A stretch of DNA of 64,000 bases from Streptomyces sp. I05A-00742. Lineage in GTDB: Bacteria; Actinomycetota; Actinomycetes; Streptomycetales; Streptomycetaceae. Made by a program: the position numbers and the translations under genes. Where the stretch lies: NCBI RefSeq assembly GCF_013055795.1, contig NZ_JABETO010000001.1, positions 184,375-248,374 of the forward strand, given 5' to 3'. The notes beneath the pieces were generated by a model. That model had not been told where the DNA came from. It saw only the letters and a list, made by a program, of their open reading frames with translations, and searched no databases. Position 1 is the first letter of the stretch. Each line of letters starts with the position of its first letter. Of this stretch, positions 8,838-17,339 are shown in pieces.

Positions 8838-9516
8838 CCCGCGGTCCGGCGCCGGGCACCCGCCCGGCGCCGGACGCCAGACAGGCCGCGGCGAGCAGCG
8901 CCACACCGCCCGCCGCGAGGGCCAGCGGCCACACCGGGCCGTGGTGGATCAGCAGCCATCCGCCCGCCAGCGCGCCGAGCGCCATGGCCAGCACCGAGCC
9001 CAGCCGCCGGCCGAAGTGCGGATCCGTGCCGCCGGCGAGCCGGGAGTCGGCGGCGAGCCCGGTGAGGACGCGGGTGAGGATCGTCGTCATCATGTCCGGC
9101 ACGGCCAGCCTCCGGACGGTCGCGACCCGTACCCCCATGGCGACCGCGAGCACGGTGATCACGGTGAAGCGGCGGGCCTCCCCGCCCGGCACACCGGTCG
9201 CGAGCGCCGCCGCGGCACCGGTGAGCAGCGCCTCGGCCGCCAGCGCCGCGCCGATCCACAGCCGCCGGGACCGGCCGTCCATCAGCACGCCGAACCGGCC
9301 GCCGAGCAGCGCCCCGGCCAGGAACCCGCCCAGGGCCAGCGACGACGCGGGCACCGAGAAGCCGGCCGCGCCGGCCGCGGAGAAGCCGAGGATGACGACG
9401 TTGCCGGTCATGTTCGCCGTAAAGACATGGCCCAGGCCCAGATAGCTGACCGCGTCGAGCGCCCCGCCCACGACGGTGAGCGCGAGCAGCGTGGCGAGCA
9501 GGGGGCGGGGCGTCAC
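8812..9516 (-). CDS. DUF1275 (YoaK-like) membrane protein
   Basis: A polytopic inner-membrane protein of 234 residues with about six hydrophobic helices. The N-terminal segment GGALDAVSYLGLGHVFTANMTGNVV is the DUF1275 hallmark, and a second conserved segment is MGVRVATVRRLAVPDMMTT. The C-terminus is basic (GPRVRRARRRG). The family function is unknown and transport has been suggested. Its 3' end lies inside the tail of the convergent osmC gene. Confidence 0.85.
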   Translation of the reverse strand: MTPRPLLATLLALTVVGGALDAVSYLGLGHVFTANMTGNVVILGFSAAGAAGFSVPASSLALGGFLAGALLGGRFGVLMDGRSRRLWIGAALAAEALLTGAAAALATGVPGGEARRFTVITVLAVAMGVRVATVRRLAVPDMMTTILTRVLTGLAADSRLAGGTDPHFGRRLGSVLAMALGALAGGWLLIHHGPVWPLALAAGGVALLAAACLASGAGRVPGAGPRVRRARRRG

Positions 9517-9540
9517 GCCCTCATCGTCGGCGGCGGGGCC

Positions 9541-10179
9541 TCATGATCGCAGTGTCGCGTCGACGACGGTGCTCTGATCCCTCCCGCCGCCGGGGCCCCC
9601 GTCGCCGGCGCAGGTGACCAGCCGCAGGGCCTTCTCCGGGGCGGGCGCGGGGCCCGTGCCGGGGTGTCGCGCGTCCGCCGCGGCGTGGTCCTTCCGGGTG
9701 GCGAGCGCCTCGTCCCGGTCCACGGTGCGGACGGCCGTCACGGTGAAGTGCAGGATCTTGCCGTCGCCCCGCTCGATGTCGATGTCGGCGCCCTTACGCA
9801 GGGTGGAGAGCTCGCGGAAGACGGCGGCCTTGCCGTCGTGGTCCTGCCGGTGCCCGATGATCACGGCGACGCCGGGCCGGCCGGGCATGACGCTGCCGGT
9901 GTACCAGCCCGCGGTCGCGCTGCGGTCCGGCGGCGGCGCCTGTATCCGGCGGTCGGGGTCCTTGTCCCGGCCGAGGCGGATCAGCGGGCTGTCCACGTGG
10001 AGGGAGGGGATCCGGACCCGCTGCGGTTCGTCGGCGGAGGCCGGAGTGCCGATGGTCTTCGAGTTGTCGATCCCGCCCAGGGAGCAGCCGGTCAGCCCGG
10101 TGAGCAGCAGCGCCGGCAGCACCAGCGCGGCCAGGACCAGCGCGGTCCGGGCCAGGGCGGGGCGGCGGGAGGGGGACAT
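9541..10179 (-). CDS. Class F-type sortase with lipobox-like signal
   Basis: Predicted cysteine transpeptidase at the cell surface. The catalytic histidine lies in VAVIIGHRQDHDGKAAVF, the cysteine in LRLVTCAGDGG, and a downstream arginine in GGRDQSTVV. The length of 212 residues suits single-domain class E/F sortases. The N-terminal hydrophobic segment ends in LTGLTGCSLGG, which reads as a lipobox, so the protein may be lipid-anchored instead of held by a transmembrane helix. No LPXTG-type substrate is seen in the window. Confidence 0.87.
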   Translation of the reverse strand: MSPSRRPALARTALVLAALVLPALLLTGLTGCSLGGIDNSKTIGTPASADEPQRVRIPSLHVDSPLIRLGRDKDPDRRIQAPPPDRSATAGWYTGSVMPGRPGVAVIIGHRQDHDGKAAVFRELSTLRKGADIDIERGDGKILHFTVTAVRTVDRDEALATRKDHAAADARHPGTGPAPAPEKALRLVTCAGDGGPGGGRDQSTVVDATLRS

Positions 10180-10311
10180 GGGGTTCCGTCCGGGGGAGAA
10201 CAGGGGACGGCGCCCACGCTACGGACGCGCGGCCGGACCCCGCCTCGGGTAAACGGCCACTCCCTGTCAGCCAAAAGGAGGAGACGCGCCATGGAGGGCG
10301 TCCATGGGGCG

Positions 10312-10887
10312 CTACCGCACCAGCCGCTGGAAGAGTCCCCAGGTGAACTCCGCCACGTACTCCCGCCGCGCCCCCGCCGTGTCCGGGGCCGTGAAGGCGA
10401 GCCGCCAGCGCGTCGGCGCCGTGCCCTCCATCGGGCGGGCCGGGGCGAAGGCGCGGGCGACCTCGTCCACCGTGCACGACCAGGGCCGCAGCTCCTCGAT
10501 GGTGCGCGGCGCGGGGGACGGGACGCCGGGCGCCCGGACCAGCCACTCGTTCCAGACGGCGCCGCCGGGGACGGTGAGGACCTCGAAGCGCAGGTCCGGC
10601 CAGAGCGGCACCGGCCAGGTGGCGGCCTCGACGGCGAGGTCGCCGATACGGCGTTCGGTGACGGTCTCCGGCGGGCCCAGGACCGAGCGGTAGCGGGCCG
10701 CGGCGCCGCGCCGGCGGGGTGCGTGGAGCATGGCCTGCCAGCGCCGGTTGGCCTCCCGCATCGCCCCGCGGCCGGTGTCCAGCTTCCGCAGGGCGTCCTC
10801 GACCAGGCCGGGCTGGTGGTCGGCCATGCGGCGGAGGAGGACGAGCTGGAAGTCCAGGGGGGTGAAGGGCGCGGAGGGGGCGTTCAT
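10312..10887 (-). CDS. Protein of unknown function (191 aa)
   Basis: I do not recognise this family. The product is soluble, rich in Trp, Arg and Pro, with a helical start (LDFQLVLLRRMADHQPGLVEDALRKL) and a beta-rich second half (RFEVLTVPGGAVWNEWLV, YVAEFTWGLFQRLV). ATG 10887 follows an in-frame ATG at 10896 and either may be used. No ribosome binding site is evident. It sits between the sortase and the MarR gene on the same strand. Confidence 0.65.
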   Translation of the reverse strand: MNAPSAPFTPLDFQLVLLRRMADHQPGLVEDALRKLDTGRGAMREANRRWQAMLHAPRRRGAAARYRSVLGPPETVTERRIGDLAVEAATWPVPLWPDLRFEVLTVPGGAVWNEWLVRAPGVPSPAPRTIEELRPWSCTVDEVARAFAPARPMEGTAPTRWRLAFTAPDTAGARREYVAEFTWGLFQRLVR

Positions 10888-10982
10888 GGGGTCCATCGTC
10901 CCGTGCGGGCGGGCGGCGGGGGAGCGGTGTGCCGAATTCGCGTTCCCGGGACGGATGGCCGGACGCGCCCCCGGCGCTTCCG

Positions 10983-11420
10983 CTACGTTTCCTCGCCCAC
11001 CACCCGCCGCAGCAGGTCCCGCAGCATCGCCCGCTGCTCCAGCGTCAGCCCCGCCAGCGGCTCCCGGGCGAAGTCCAGCTCCTCGCGCAGCAGCCGCGCG
11101 GTCTCCCGGCCCGCGTCCGTGGCGGCCGCGAGCTTGATCCGGCGGTCGTCCGGGTCGGGCCGGCGCTCGACCAGGCCGCGGGCGGCCAGGCGGTCGACGA
11201 TGCCCGTGACGTTGGACGGCTCGCACTTCAGCTTCCGGGCGATCCGGCGCATGGGCAGCGGCTCGCGGGACAGGAGTGCCAGCAGGCGCGCCTGGGCGCC
11301 GGTGAGGGAGTGCCGGGCGGCGGCCTCGTCGTACTCCTCGTGGTAGCGCGCCACGACGGTCGCGATGAGGTCGACCACTTCGAGCGTCAGCGGATCGGTC
11401 CGGGGTGTCGGCGGTGACAT
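10983..11420 (-). CDS. MarR-family transcriptional regulator
   Basis: A 145-residue winged-helix regulator. The recognition region reads MRRIARKLKCEPSNVTGIVDRLAARGLVERR, followed by the wing (DPDDRRIKLAA). It is divergent from a quinone-oxidoreductase-like gene and an ohr gene, suggesting control of those genes. It has no cysteine near the N-terminus, unlike the OhrR peroxide sensors. The only cysteine lies in the recognition helix. The effector is therefore not predictable. Confidence 0.9.
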   Translation of the reverse strand: MSPPTPRTDPLTLEVVDLIATVVARYHEEYDEAAARHSLTGAQARLLALLSREPLPMRRIARKLKCEPSNVTGIVDRLAARGLVERRPDPDDRRIKLAAATDAGRETARLLREELDFAREPLAGLTLEQRAMLRDLLRRVVGEET

Positions 11421-11441
11421 GGACGTAGCGTACCCAGTTGC

Positions 11442-11491
11442 TTGACAACCTAAAATATATAGGTGAACTATTGTTTCATCATCTGAAGCAA
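11442..11491. promoter_or_regulatory. Divergent promoter region with candidate MarR operator
   Basis: The 92-base gap between the divergent genes is unusually AT-rich. It contains TTGACA at 11442-11447 and the inverted repeat TTGTTTCA-N5-TGAAGCAA at 11471-11491 (one mismatch), which has the size of a MarR-dimer site. Sited just upstream of the oxidoreductase ribosome binding site, it could repress that gene and the regulator. Confidence 0.55.
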
Positions 11492-11512
11492 ACTCGAGGA
11501 GGGCTCACCCCC

Positions 11513-12541
11513 ATGTCGGACACCCCGTCCCTTCCCGCCACGACCCGCGCCTGGCACCTCGTCGCCCATCCGCAGGGCACCCCCGAGCCCAAGGACTTCG
11601 AGCTGCGCGAGATCCCGCTCGCCGGACCCGCCGAGGGCCAGATCGCCGTCCGCAACCTGCACCTCTCCGTCGACCCGTACATGCGCGGCCGGATGACCGG
11701 CAAGAAGACCTATGTGGAGCCCTACGCGCTCGACCGGCCGATGACCGGCGGCGCGATCGGCGAGGTCGTCGCCTCCCGGGCCGAGGGCTTCGCGGTCGGC
11801 GACCACGTCCTGCACGACCTCGGCTGGCGCGAGCACGCCGTGCTCGACGCGAAGTACGCCGTCAAGGCGGAAGCGGGCGACGTACCGCTCTCCGCCTACC
11901 TCGGCGCGCTCGGCATGCCGGGCATGACCGCCTACGCGGGCCTGCTGGAGGTCGCCTCCTTCAAGGAGGGCGACGCCGTCTTCGTCTCCGGCGCCGCGGG
12001 TGCCGTCGGCAGCCAGGTCGGCCAGATCGCCCGGCTCAAGGGCGCCTCCCGGGTCATCGGCAGCGCGGGATCGGACGAGAAGGTGCGCCGCCTCGTCGAG
12101 GAGTACGGCTTCGACGCCGCCTTCAACTACAAGAACGGCCCGGTCGCCGAGCAGCTCGCCGAGGCCGCGCCCGACGGCATCGACGTCTACTTCGACAACG
12201 TCGGCGGGGACCACCTGGAGGCGGCCATCGGCGCCCTCAACCTCCACGGCCGCGCCACGATCTGCGGCGCCATCGCCCAGTACAACGCCACCGAGCCGCA
12301 GCCCGGGCCGCGCAACCTCGCGCTGCTCATCGCCAAGCGGCTGCGCCTCCAGGGCATGATCGTCATGGACCACGACCACCTGCGGCAGCAGTTCTTCGAG
12401 GAGGTCGGCGGCTGGATCCGGTCCGGCGCCCTCAAGCGGGACGAGACCGTCGTCCACGGCATCGAGAACACCGCGGACGCCTTCCTCGGCCTGCTCCGCG
12501 GCGAGAACACCGGCAAGATGATCGTCACCCTCGCCGGCTGA
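11513..12541 (+). CDS. NADPH-dependent oxidoreductase (MDR family, CurA/PTGR-like)
   Basis: Predicted to reduce an alkenal, enone or quinone with NADPH. The 342-residue product has the NADPH-binding segment VFVSGAAGAVGSQVGQIARL, the substrate-domain YMRGRM (LSVDPYMRGRMTG), and FDNVGGDHLEAAI as in zinc-independent MDR reductases. ATG 11513 is chosen because GAGGAGG lies 10 bases upstream. It is followed by ohr after 54 bases, suggesting an oxidative or electrophile-stress operon controlled by the divergent MarR protein. Confidence 0.88.
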   Translation: MSDTPSLPATTRAWHLVAHPQGTPEPKDFELREIPLAGPAEGQIAVRNLHLSVDPYMRGRMTGKKTYVEPYALDRPMTGGAIGEVVASRAEGFAVGDHVLHDLGWREHAVLDAKYAVKAEAGDVPLSAYLGALGMPGMTAYAGLLEVASFKEGDAVFVSGAAGAVGSQVGQIARLKGASRVIGSAGSDEKVRRLVEEYGFDAAFNYKNGPVAEQLAEAAPDGIDVYFDNVGGDHLEAAIGALNLHGRATICGAIAQYNATEPQPGPRNLALLIAKRLRLQGMIVMDHDHLRQQFFEEVGGWIRSGALKRDETVVHGIENTADAFLGLLRGENTGKMIVTLAG

Positions 12542-12595
12542 ACCCCACCGGGCCCGCCCCGGCCTCCACACCCCCCCCGAGCGAGGAGCACCCTC

Positions 12596-13024
12596 ATGAG
12601 CATCCAGCCCGTCGACGTCGTCTACACCGCCGTCGCCACCGCCGAGAACGGCCGTGACGGCCGCGTCGCCAGCGACGACGGCAACCTCGACGTCGTCGTC
12701 AACCCGCCCAGGGCGCTGGGCGGCAGCGGCTCCGGCACCAACCCCGAGCAGCTGTTCGCGGCCGGCTACAGCGCCTGCTTCCAGGGCGCGCTGGGCGTCG
12801 TCGCCCGCCAGGAGAAGGCCGACATCTCCGGGTCGACGGTCACCTCCGAGGTCGGCATCGGCAAGACGCCGGAGGGCGGTTTCGGCCTGAAGGTCGCCAT
12901 CTCGGCGCGGATCCCGAACGTCGACGAGGCCACGGCGCTGGCCCTGGTGGAGAAGGCGCACCAGGTCTGCCCGTACTCGAACGCCACCCGCGGCAACATC
13001 GAGGTCACCCTCTCGGTGCGCTGA
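12596..13024 (+). CDS. ohr: Organic hydroperoxide resistance protein Ohr
   Basis: A 142-residue Ohr-type peroxidase that reduces organic hydroperoxides. The two active-site cysteines are in GYSACFQGAL and VCPYSNATRGN. The segment FAAGYSACF and the QEKADISGSTV loop separate it from OsmC. GAGCGAGGAG precedes the ATG. It is the second peroxidase of the fold within 4 kb, after osmC. Its neighbours are the oxidoreductase gene and the divergent MarR gene. Confidence 0.93.
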   Translation: MSIQPVDVVYTAVATAENGRDGRVASDDGNLDVVVNPPRALGGSGSGTNPEQLFAAGYSACFQGALGVVARQEKADISGSTVTSEVGIGKTPEGGFGLKVAISARIPNVDEATALALVEKAHQVCPYSNATRGNIEVTLSVR

Positions 13025-13034
13025 GCACGCGTCA

Positions 13035-13067
13035 GCAGGGGGCGTCCCGGTGTGGGGCGCCCCCTGC
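13035..13067. terminator. Bidirectional hairpin between ohr and nitrilase gene
   Basis: A 10-bp perfect stem (GCAGGGGGCG with CGCCCCCTGC) with a 13-base loop lies between the two convergent stops. Confidence 0.7.
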
Positions 13068-13080
13068 CGCGTTCCGTTGT

Positions 13081-13821
13081 TCAGAGCGGCACGTCCGCCG
13101 TCACCACGCCCGGCTCCGCCACCGGCCCCTCGACGAGGAGGCCGCCGTCGGGCCCCCACACCCCGCTGCCGCCGCAGCCGACGTAGGCGCCCGCGGGGCC
13201 CACGTGGTTGGCGAGCAGCACGTACAGCCCGTTGTCCCGGGCCAGCGCGGGGAGGATCCGCGCCCGTTCCTCCCGGCCGCCGTCGCTCCCGTAGAGCGAG
13301 GTGGCCACGAGCAGCGCGCAGCCGTCCGCCGCGGCCCGGCCGCCGATGCCGGGGAAGTCGACGTCGTAGCAGATCGCCAGGCCGATCCGGACGCCGTCCA
13401 GGACGAACCGCCCGTCGCCCGTGCCCTGTGAGAAGCCGGCCGCGGCCTCCTTCCCGGTCACGTGCTGCTTGTCGTAGCGCGTCAGCGGGGTGCCGTCCGG
13501 CCCGTACACGAACGCGCTGATCCTCGGCCCGGCCCCGGGGGCCGGGGGCCGGCCGGGGGCGGTGACGACGGCCGCCGTGCCGGTCGCCCGGCAGGCCTCG
13601 CGCAGTGGGTCGAGGCGGGGGTCGTCCGGGGTGAGGGCGAGCCGGGCGGGGTCGGCCGCGACGGCGTCCAGTTCGTAGCCGGTGACGGCCAGTTCCGGGA
13701 AGGCGACGAGCGAGGCGCCGCGCCCGGCCGCCTCGGCGACCAGCCCGGCCATGGTGGTGACGTTGGCCGCGATGTCGCACGGCCGGGCTGTGAGCTGCGC
13801 ACTTGCGATGATCATGCGCAC
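13081..13821 (-). CDS. Carbon-nitrogen hydrolase (nitrilase superfamily)
   Basis: Predicted amidase. The Glu-Lys-Cys triad is present: VAFPELAVTGYEL (Glu), RYDKQHVTG (Lys) and GLAICYDVDFP (Cys). The 246-residue size fits small aliphatic amidases of the superfamily. Its GTG start lies 1 base after the stop of the upstream pyroglutamyl-peptidase-like gene, so the two are probably translationally coupled. That pairing suggests a shared role in amide or peptide breakdown, which is inference. Confidence 0.88.
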   Translation of the reverse strand: MRMIIASAQLTARPCDIAANVTTMAGLVAEAAGRGASLVAFPELAVTGYELDAVAADPARLALTPDDPRLDPLREACRATGTAAVVTAPGRPPAPGAGPRISAFVYGPDGTPLTRYDKQHVTGKEAAAGFSQGTGDGRFVLDGVRIGLAICYDVDFPGIGGRAAADGCALLVATSLYGSDGGREERARILPALARDNGLYVLLANHVGPAGAYVGCGGSGVWGPDGGLLVEGPVAEPGVVTADVPL

Positions 13822-13822
13822 A

Positions 13823-15109
13823 TCATCGCTGCCGGAGGGTTCCTGCGGCCACTCCGACCAGCGCCCGCACCTGCGCGGTGATCTCCCGCCGGTTCCGTTC
13901 GAACTCCGGGTCGGTGACGCGGCCCGACGGCGACCCGTTGTCCGCGCCGAACCGCAGCACGGGCGTGTGCAGATGGCCGCCCGGCACCGCGAGCCCGGTC
14001 GCGTCGCGCAGCAGCGTCGCCCGGTAGGCGATCTCGTTGGACAGGTAGTCGCCCCCGCCGCCCGCGCGCGCCGCAGAGCCGGGCGTCGGCCCGTCCGGCC
14101 GGTCGACGGGCACGGTCGAGCCCGCCGGGACCTCGGTCACCGCGGTGTTGTCGCGGACCGGGTACGGCCCGGTCGCCGCCGCGGCCAGCTCGGCGTACGG
14201 CAGCGTGGTCCGCGTCCACTGGGGCTGCGGGCGCACGGTGGGGACGCCCGGCGGGACGGGCACCATGCCCGGGCCGCCGTGGAGCCGTTCGTTGTCCGTC
14301 CCGCCGCCGCGCCAGGCGCCGTTGGTCCGCTCGACGTCGAAGCGCCCGGGGCGGCCCTGGCTGATGGTGGTGAACAGGTCCACTTGACGCGGCCCCGGCC
14401 GGAAGTGCGGCAGCAGCGTCCGCTCCACCGTGCCCCGCGCGAAGTCCTCCCAGCGCACCGGGAAGACGGCCGCCTCCACCCGGGCCGGGCCCGCGGGAGT
14501 ATTGATCACCGTGCCGTCCAGCGCGAGCGCCGCGGCGCCCGACGGGTTCGAGCGCCGTACGTCGTCGTCGAGCTGGAACGGGTCGAACCCGGTGACCAGC
14601 ACCCGCTTCACGCCGTGACCGGCCGGGAAGTCCAGCGAGTCCTGCCCGCGCGAGCCGCGCTCCAGCGCGTCCAGCACGGCCGCGCGCCGCCCGTCGGACA
14701 GCGCGAACGCGGGCCGCCACAGCCGCAGTTCCCTGGTCAGGCTCAGCCGCGCCCAGTACAGCGGCCGGTCGTCGTCCCGCGGCAGATCGCCGGCCGCGGG
14801 CCCGCGGCCCTGCGCCCGGGCCACGGCCTGCCGCCACAGCCGCCGTCCCGCCTCCGACGCCACCCGCTCGGCCTGCCCGGGCGTCCGTGTGCGCGCCAGC
14901 GCTCCGGCGAACTCACCGCCCGCCCCGCCGAAGCCGCCCCGCCGCAGGATCTCCTGGGGCACCCGGTCGCCCAGCCGGCCCTCCTCCCGGGTGAGCGCAA
15001 CCGGCCCGTCGGGTGCGGCGGCGGCCGGACCGGCCAGGGGAGCCAGGACCAGCGCGGAGACGGTGAGTACGGCGCCCGACAGGCGCGGTGCGAGCTTGGT
15101 GAGTCTCAT
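13823..15109 (-). CDS. Secreted pyroglutamyl-peptidase I (C15) homologue with Cys replaced by Ser
   Basis: A 428-residue protein with a signal peptide (hydrophobic segment ending in GPAAAA) and a 160-residue N-terminal region before the C15-like domain, which opens with RVLVTGFDPF. The glutamate segment (RFDVERTNGAW) and the histidine segment (GGHLHTPVL) are present. The position of the catalytic cysteine, normally in a YLCN context, reads GGDYLSNEIAYR. Canonical C15 enzymes have about 210 residues and are cytoplasmic, so this is an extended, exported relative. It may be inactive or use serine. TATATA about 9 bases before the ATG suggests a short or absent leader. Confidence 0.75.
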   Translation of the reverse strand: MRLTKLAPRLSGAVLTVSALVLAPLAGPAAAAPDGPVALTREEGRLGDRVPQEILRRGGFGGAGGEFAGALARTRTPGQAERVASEAGRRLWRQAVARAQGRGPAAGDLPRDDDRPLYWARLSLTRELRLWRPAFALSDGRRAAVLDALERGSRGQDSLDFPAGHGVKRVLVTGFDPFQLDDDVRRSNPSGAAALALDGTVINTPAGPARVEAAVFPVRWEDFARGTVERTLLPHFRPGPRQVDLFTTISQGRPGRFDVERTNGAWRGGGTDNERLHGGPGMVPVPPGVPTVRPQPQWTRTTLPYAELAAAATGPYPVRDNTAVTEVPAGSTVPVDRPDGPTPGSAARAGGGGDYLSNEIAYRATLLRDATGLAVPGGHLHTPVLRFGADNGSPSGRVTDPEFERNRREITAQVRALVGVAAGTLRQR

Positions 15110-15196
15110 GAGGCCGTATATAAGCAGTGTTGTCCGGATCGCAGAAGAGGTGTCCAAGCCGGGTTCTCCATAGGCGATTTCAGGCCACAATGGCGC

Positions 15197-16006
15197 ATGG
15201 ACATAGCCGAGTTCACCCGAGAGCTTCACCTCATATCCATCGGCTTCCCCTGGGCTTCCCCGCTGTTCGGCACCGGCGGTGGTCAAGGAGCCCGGCAGTT
15301 CACCGAATTGGGCCTCGCCCTGCTGCTCTCCTCCCTCATCGGCCTCGAACGCGAACTCCAGCAGAAGAGCGCCGGGCTGCGCACCCACACCCTGGTCGGG
15401 GTGGGCAGCGCCCTGTTCGTGGAGGTCTCCCTGCACGGCTTCGGGCCGGCGCACGGCCTGGCCGGGGCGGGCGCGGACGGCTCGCGGGTCGCCGCGCAGG
15501 TCGTCTCCGGCATCGGGTTCATCGGCGGCGGCCTGATCTTCGTCCGCCGGGACGCGGTCCGCGGTCTGACCACGGCCGCGACCATCTGGCTGACCTGCGC
15601 CGTCGGCATGGCCTGCGGCGGCGGTCTGCCGCTGCTCGGCGCCGCCGCGGCGCTGGTGCACTTCCTGGTCGTCCGCGGCTTCCCGCTGGTGACGCGCCGG
15701 CTGACGGCGGCCCCGGCGATCGAGCGGTTCGAGCTGCTGCTCTCCTACCGGACGCGCCGGGGGCTGCTCGGCCGGGTCCTGGAGCTCTGCACCAGCCGCG
15801 GGTTCCGGGTGACGGACGTGCAGATCCACTCCGAGGTCCGCGAGAGGGAGCACGAGAACGGGAAGGGCAAGGCGAAGGGGCGCGAGGCCGAGGTGGTGCT
15901 CGGGCTGGAGGGACGGGTGCCCGCCCATCCGCTCGTCGAGGAGCTGACGGACTGGGAGGGCATCCTCGGCGTGGGTCTGCGCGCGCACCGGGACAGCACC
16001 GAGTGA
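15197..16006 (+). CDS. MgtC/SapB-family membrane protein
   Basis: A 269-residue protein with an MgtC-type domain of about five membrane helices. The family segments are IGLERELQQKSAGLRTHTLVGVG and VSGIGFIGGGLIF followed by VRGLTTAATIWLTCAVG. The C-terminal cytoplasmic part (YRTRRGLLGRVLELCTSRG onward) resembles the ACT-like regulatory tail of MgtC proteins. The family modulates F-ATPase and magnesium or acid-stress adaptation in pathogens. The role here is unknown. No ribosome binding site precedes ATG 15197. Confidence 0.87.
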   Translation: MDIAEFTRELHLISIGFPWASPLFGTGGGQGARQFTELGLALLLSSLIGLERELQQKSAGLRTHTLVGVGSALFVEVSLHGFGPAHGLAGAGADGSRVAAQVVSGIGFIGGGLIFVRRDAVRGLTTAATIWLTCAVGMACGGGLPLLGAAAALVHFLVVRGFPLVTRRLTAAPAIERFELLLSYRTRRGLLGRVLELCTSRGFRVTDVQIHSEVREREHENGKGKAKGREAEVVLGLEGRVPAHPLVEELTDWEGILGVGLRAHRDSTE

Positions 16007-16075
16007 CACCCGAACGGGGTTGGTGTGCGGGCGAGTTCCCCCGCCGCCGGGCGTTCGTCCGCTACCGTGCGGGAG

Positions 16076-16115
16076 GGGCAGGGGCGGGGTCACCTGACGG
16101 ACGCCGCCCCTGCCC
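16076..16115. terminator. Bidirectional hairpin terminator
   Basis: A 12-bp perfect stem (GGGCAGGGGCGG with CCGCCCCTGCCC) lies between the convergent mgtC-like and SGNH-hydrolase genes. Confidence 0.75.
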
Positions 16116-16118
16116 GTG

Positions 16119-17021
16119 TCAGCGGCCGGCGGCCGTGATCCTGCGGTAGGCGAGCTCGGCGAGCTGCCGCTGTCCCTGCTTGTTGGGGTGGAACCAGTCC
16201 CAGTGGCTGAGGTCGGCGCCGGTGAACCCGTAGGAGTGCACCGAGCCCCCGTCGTAGCGGCAGAGCAGGTCCCGCCGGCAGACGTCCTCCAGAGCGGCGT
16301 TGTACTCCTTCACCCGCCGCTCCACCTTCTCCCGCCGCTCCCGGGTGGGGGCGTCCACCAGATCGGAGTCCCGCAGCATCGACGGGCAGATCCCCAGCTT
16401 CCACACCTGCTTGCCCAGCGGGTTCTTGCTCCCCTGCGACCACAGCCGCTTGAGGTCCGGCACGCTCGCCACATAGACCTGCGTCTTCGGCAGTGCCCGG
16501 CGCAGCTCCTTGAGGGACTTCGCGAAGTCGGCCCGGTACTGCTTCACCGGCGTCATCTCGGCCACGTCGGCCCGGCAGGCGTCGTTGGCCCCGAGCAGCA
16601 CCGTCACCAGCTGCGGCCGGTTCGGCACGGCCTCGCGCACCTGGCGGGGGAGGTCCGCCATCCTGGCGCCGGTCCTGGCGTGGTTCCAGCTCCGCGTCCG
16701 CGGGGAGGGCAGCAGCCGGGAGGCGAGGCTGTCCACCTCGGTGCCGGTCGCCCAGGAGACCTCGGGGCAGTCCTTGAGCAGCCGGCAGGCGTCGAACCCC
16801 CGGGTGATGGAGTCACCGAGGGAGGCCATCGAGGTGGGCCGGGTGTTCCAGACGGGTCCGGCGGCGCTCGCTCTGGGCTTGGCGGCGGGCTCCGCCGCCG
16901 CGCCCGGCGTCCGGTCGTCGCAGCCCGCGGTGAGCAGCGTCGCGGCGAGCGCCGCGACCGCGGTCAGCGCTGCCGGCGCCGTCAGGGCGGCGCGTGACGG
17001 GCGGTCGGTGCTGGTGCGCAT
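16119..17021 (-). CDS. SGNH/GDSL hydrolase, lipoprotein
   Basis: Predicted exported esterase. The signal peptide ends in the lipobox LLTAGC. The serine block is MASLGDSITRGF, the Asn block is TVLLGANDACRAD, and the Asp-His pair is in SHWDWFHPNKQG. The six cysteines in the mature part suggest disulfide bonds. The length is 300 residues from ATG 17021, which follows GGAGGGA. The upstream gap to 17339 shows no gene. Confidence 0.88.
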   Translation of the reverse strand: MRTSTDRPSRAALTAPAALTAVAALAATLLTAGCDDRTPGAAAEPAAKPRASAAGPVWNTRPTSMASLGDSITRGFDACRLLKDCPEVSWATGTEVDSLASRLLPSPRTRSWNHARTGARMADLPRQVREAVPNRPQLVTVLLGANDACRADVAEMTPVKQYRADFAKSLKELRRALPKTQVYVASVPDLKRLWSQGSKNPLGKQVWKLGICPSMLRDSDLVDAPTRERREKVERRVKEYNAALEDVCRRDLLCRYDGGSVHSYGFTGADLSHWDWFHPNKQGQRQLAELAYRRITAAGR

Positions 17022-17339
17022 CGTCTTCCCTCCGGCCGGGTGATATCGGTTCTGCAACGACGGTACGTCACCCTCACGAGGTCACGGCACGGTAGCTTTT
17101 CCTCCGGGGTGACCGAGCTCTTTCCGGTCGTGTCCGCACCTCGGCTCCGCCGGATCACAACACGTCACATCCTGCCCCTTTTCAGGAGATTTGCTCCCAA
17201 TGGTGTTTACTGTTGGTAACCTCGCGAGCTGGTGCGGGAGGGGCCGTTGGGGCATGCTGTCCGATGCCGCCCCGGGCGGGACCGGTACGCGCGCGAGGCC
17301 GCTGGGGAAGGCGAACCTCGAACCGCACTGGAGGTCCCG

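Noticed and set aside
13682..16006. A 774-residue plus-strand frame covering the nitrilase, C15 and MgtC regions
   Set aside because: Only its last 269 residues (from ATG 15197) look like a protein; the rest is antisense to two clear genes.
17086..17339. Possible small gene in the gap upstream of the DUF3145 gene
   Set aside because: No frame has a convincing start, ribosome binding site or coding composition.
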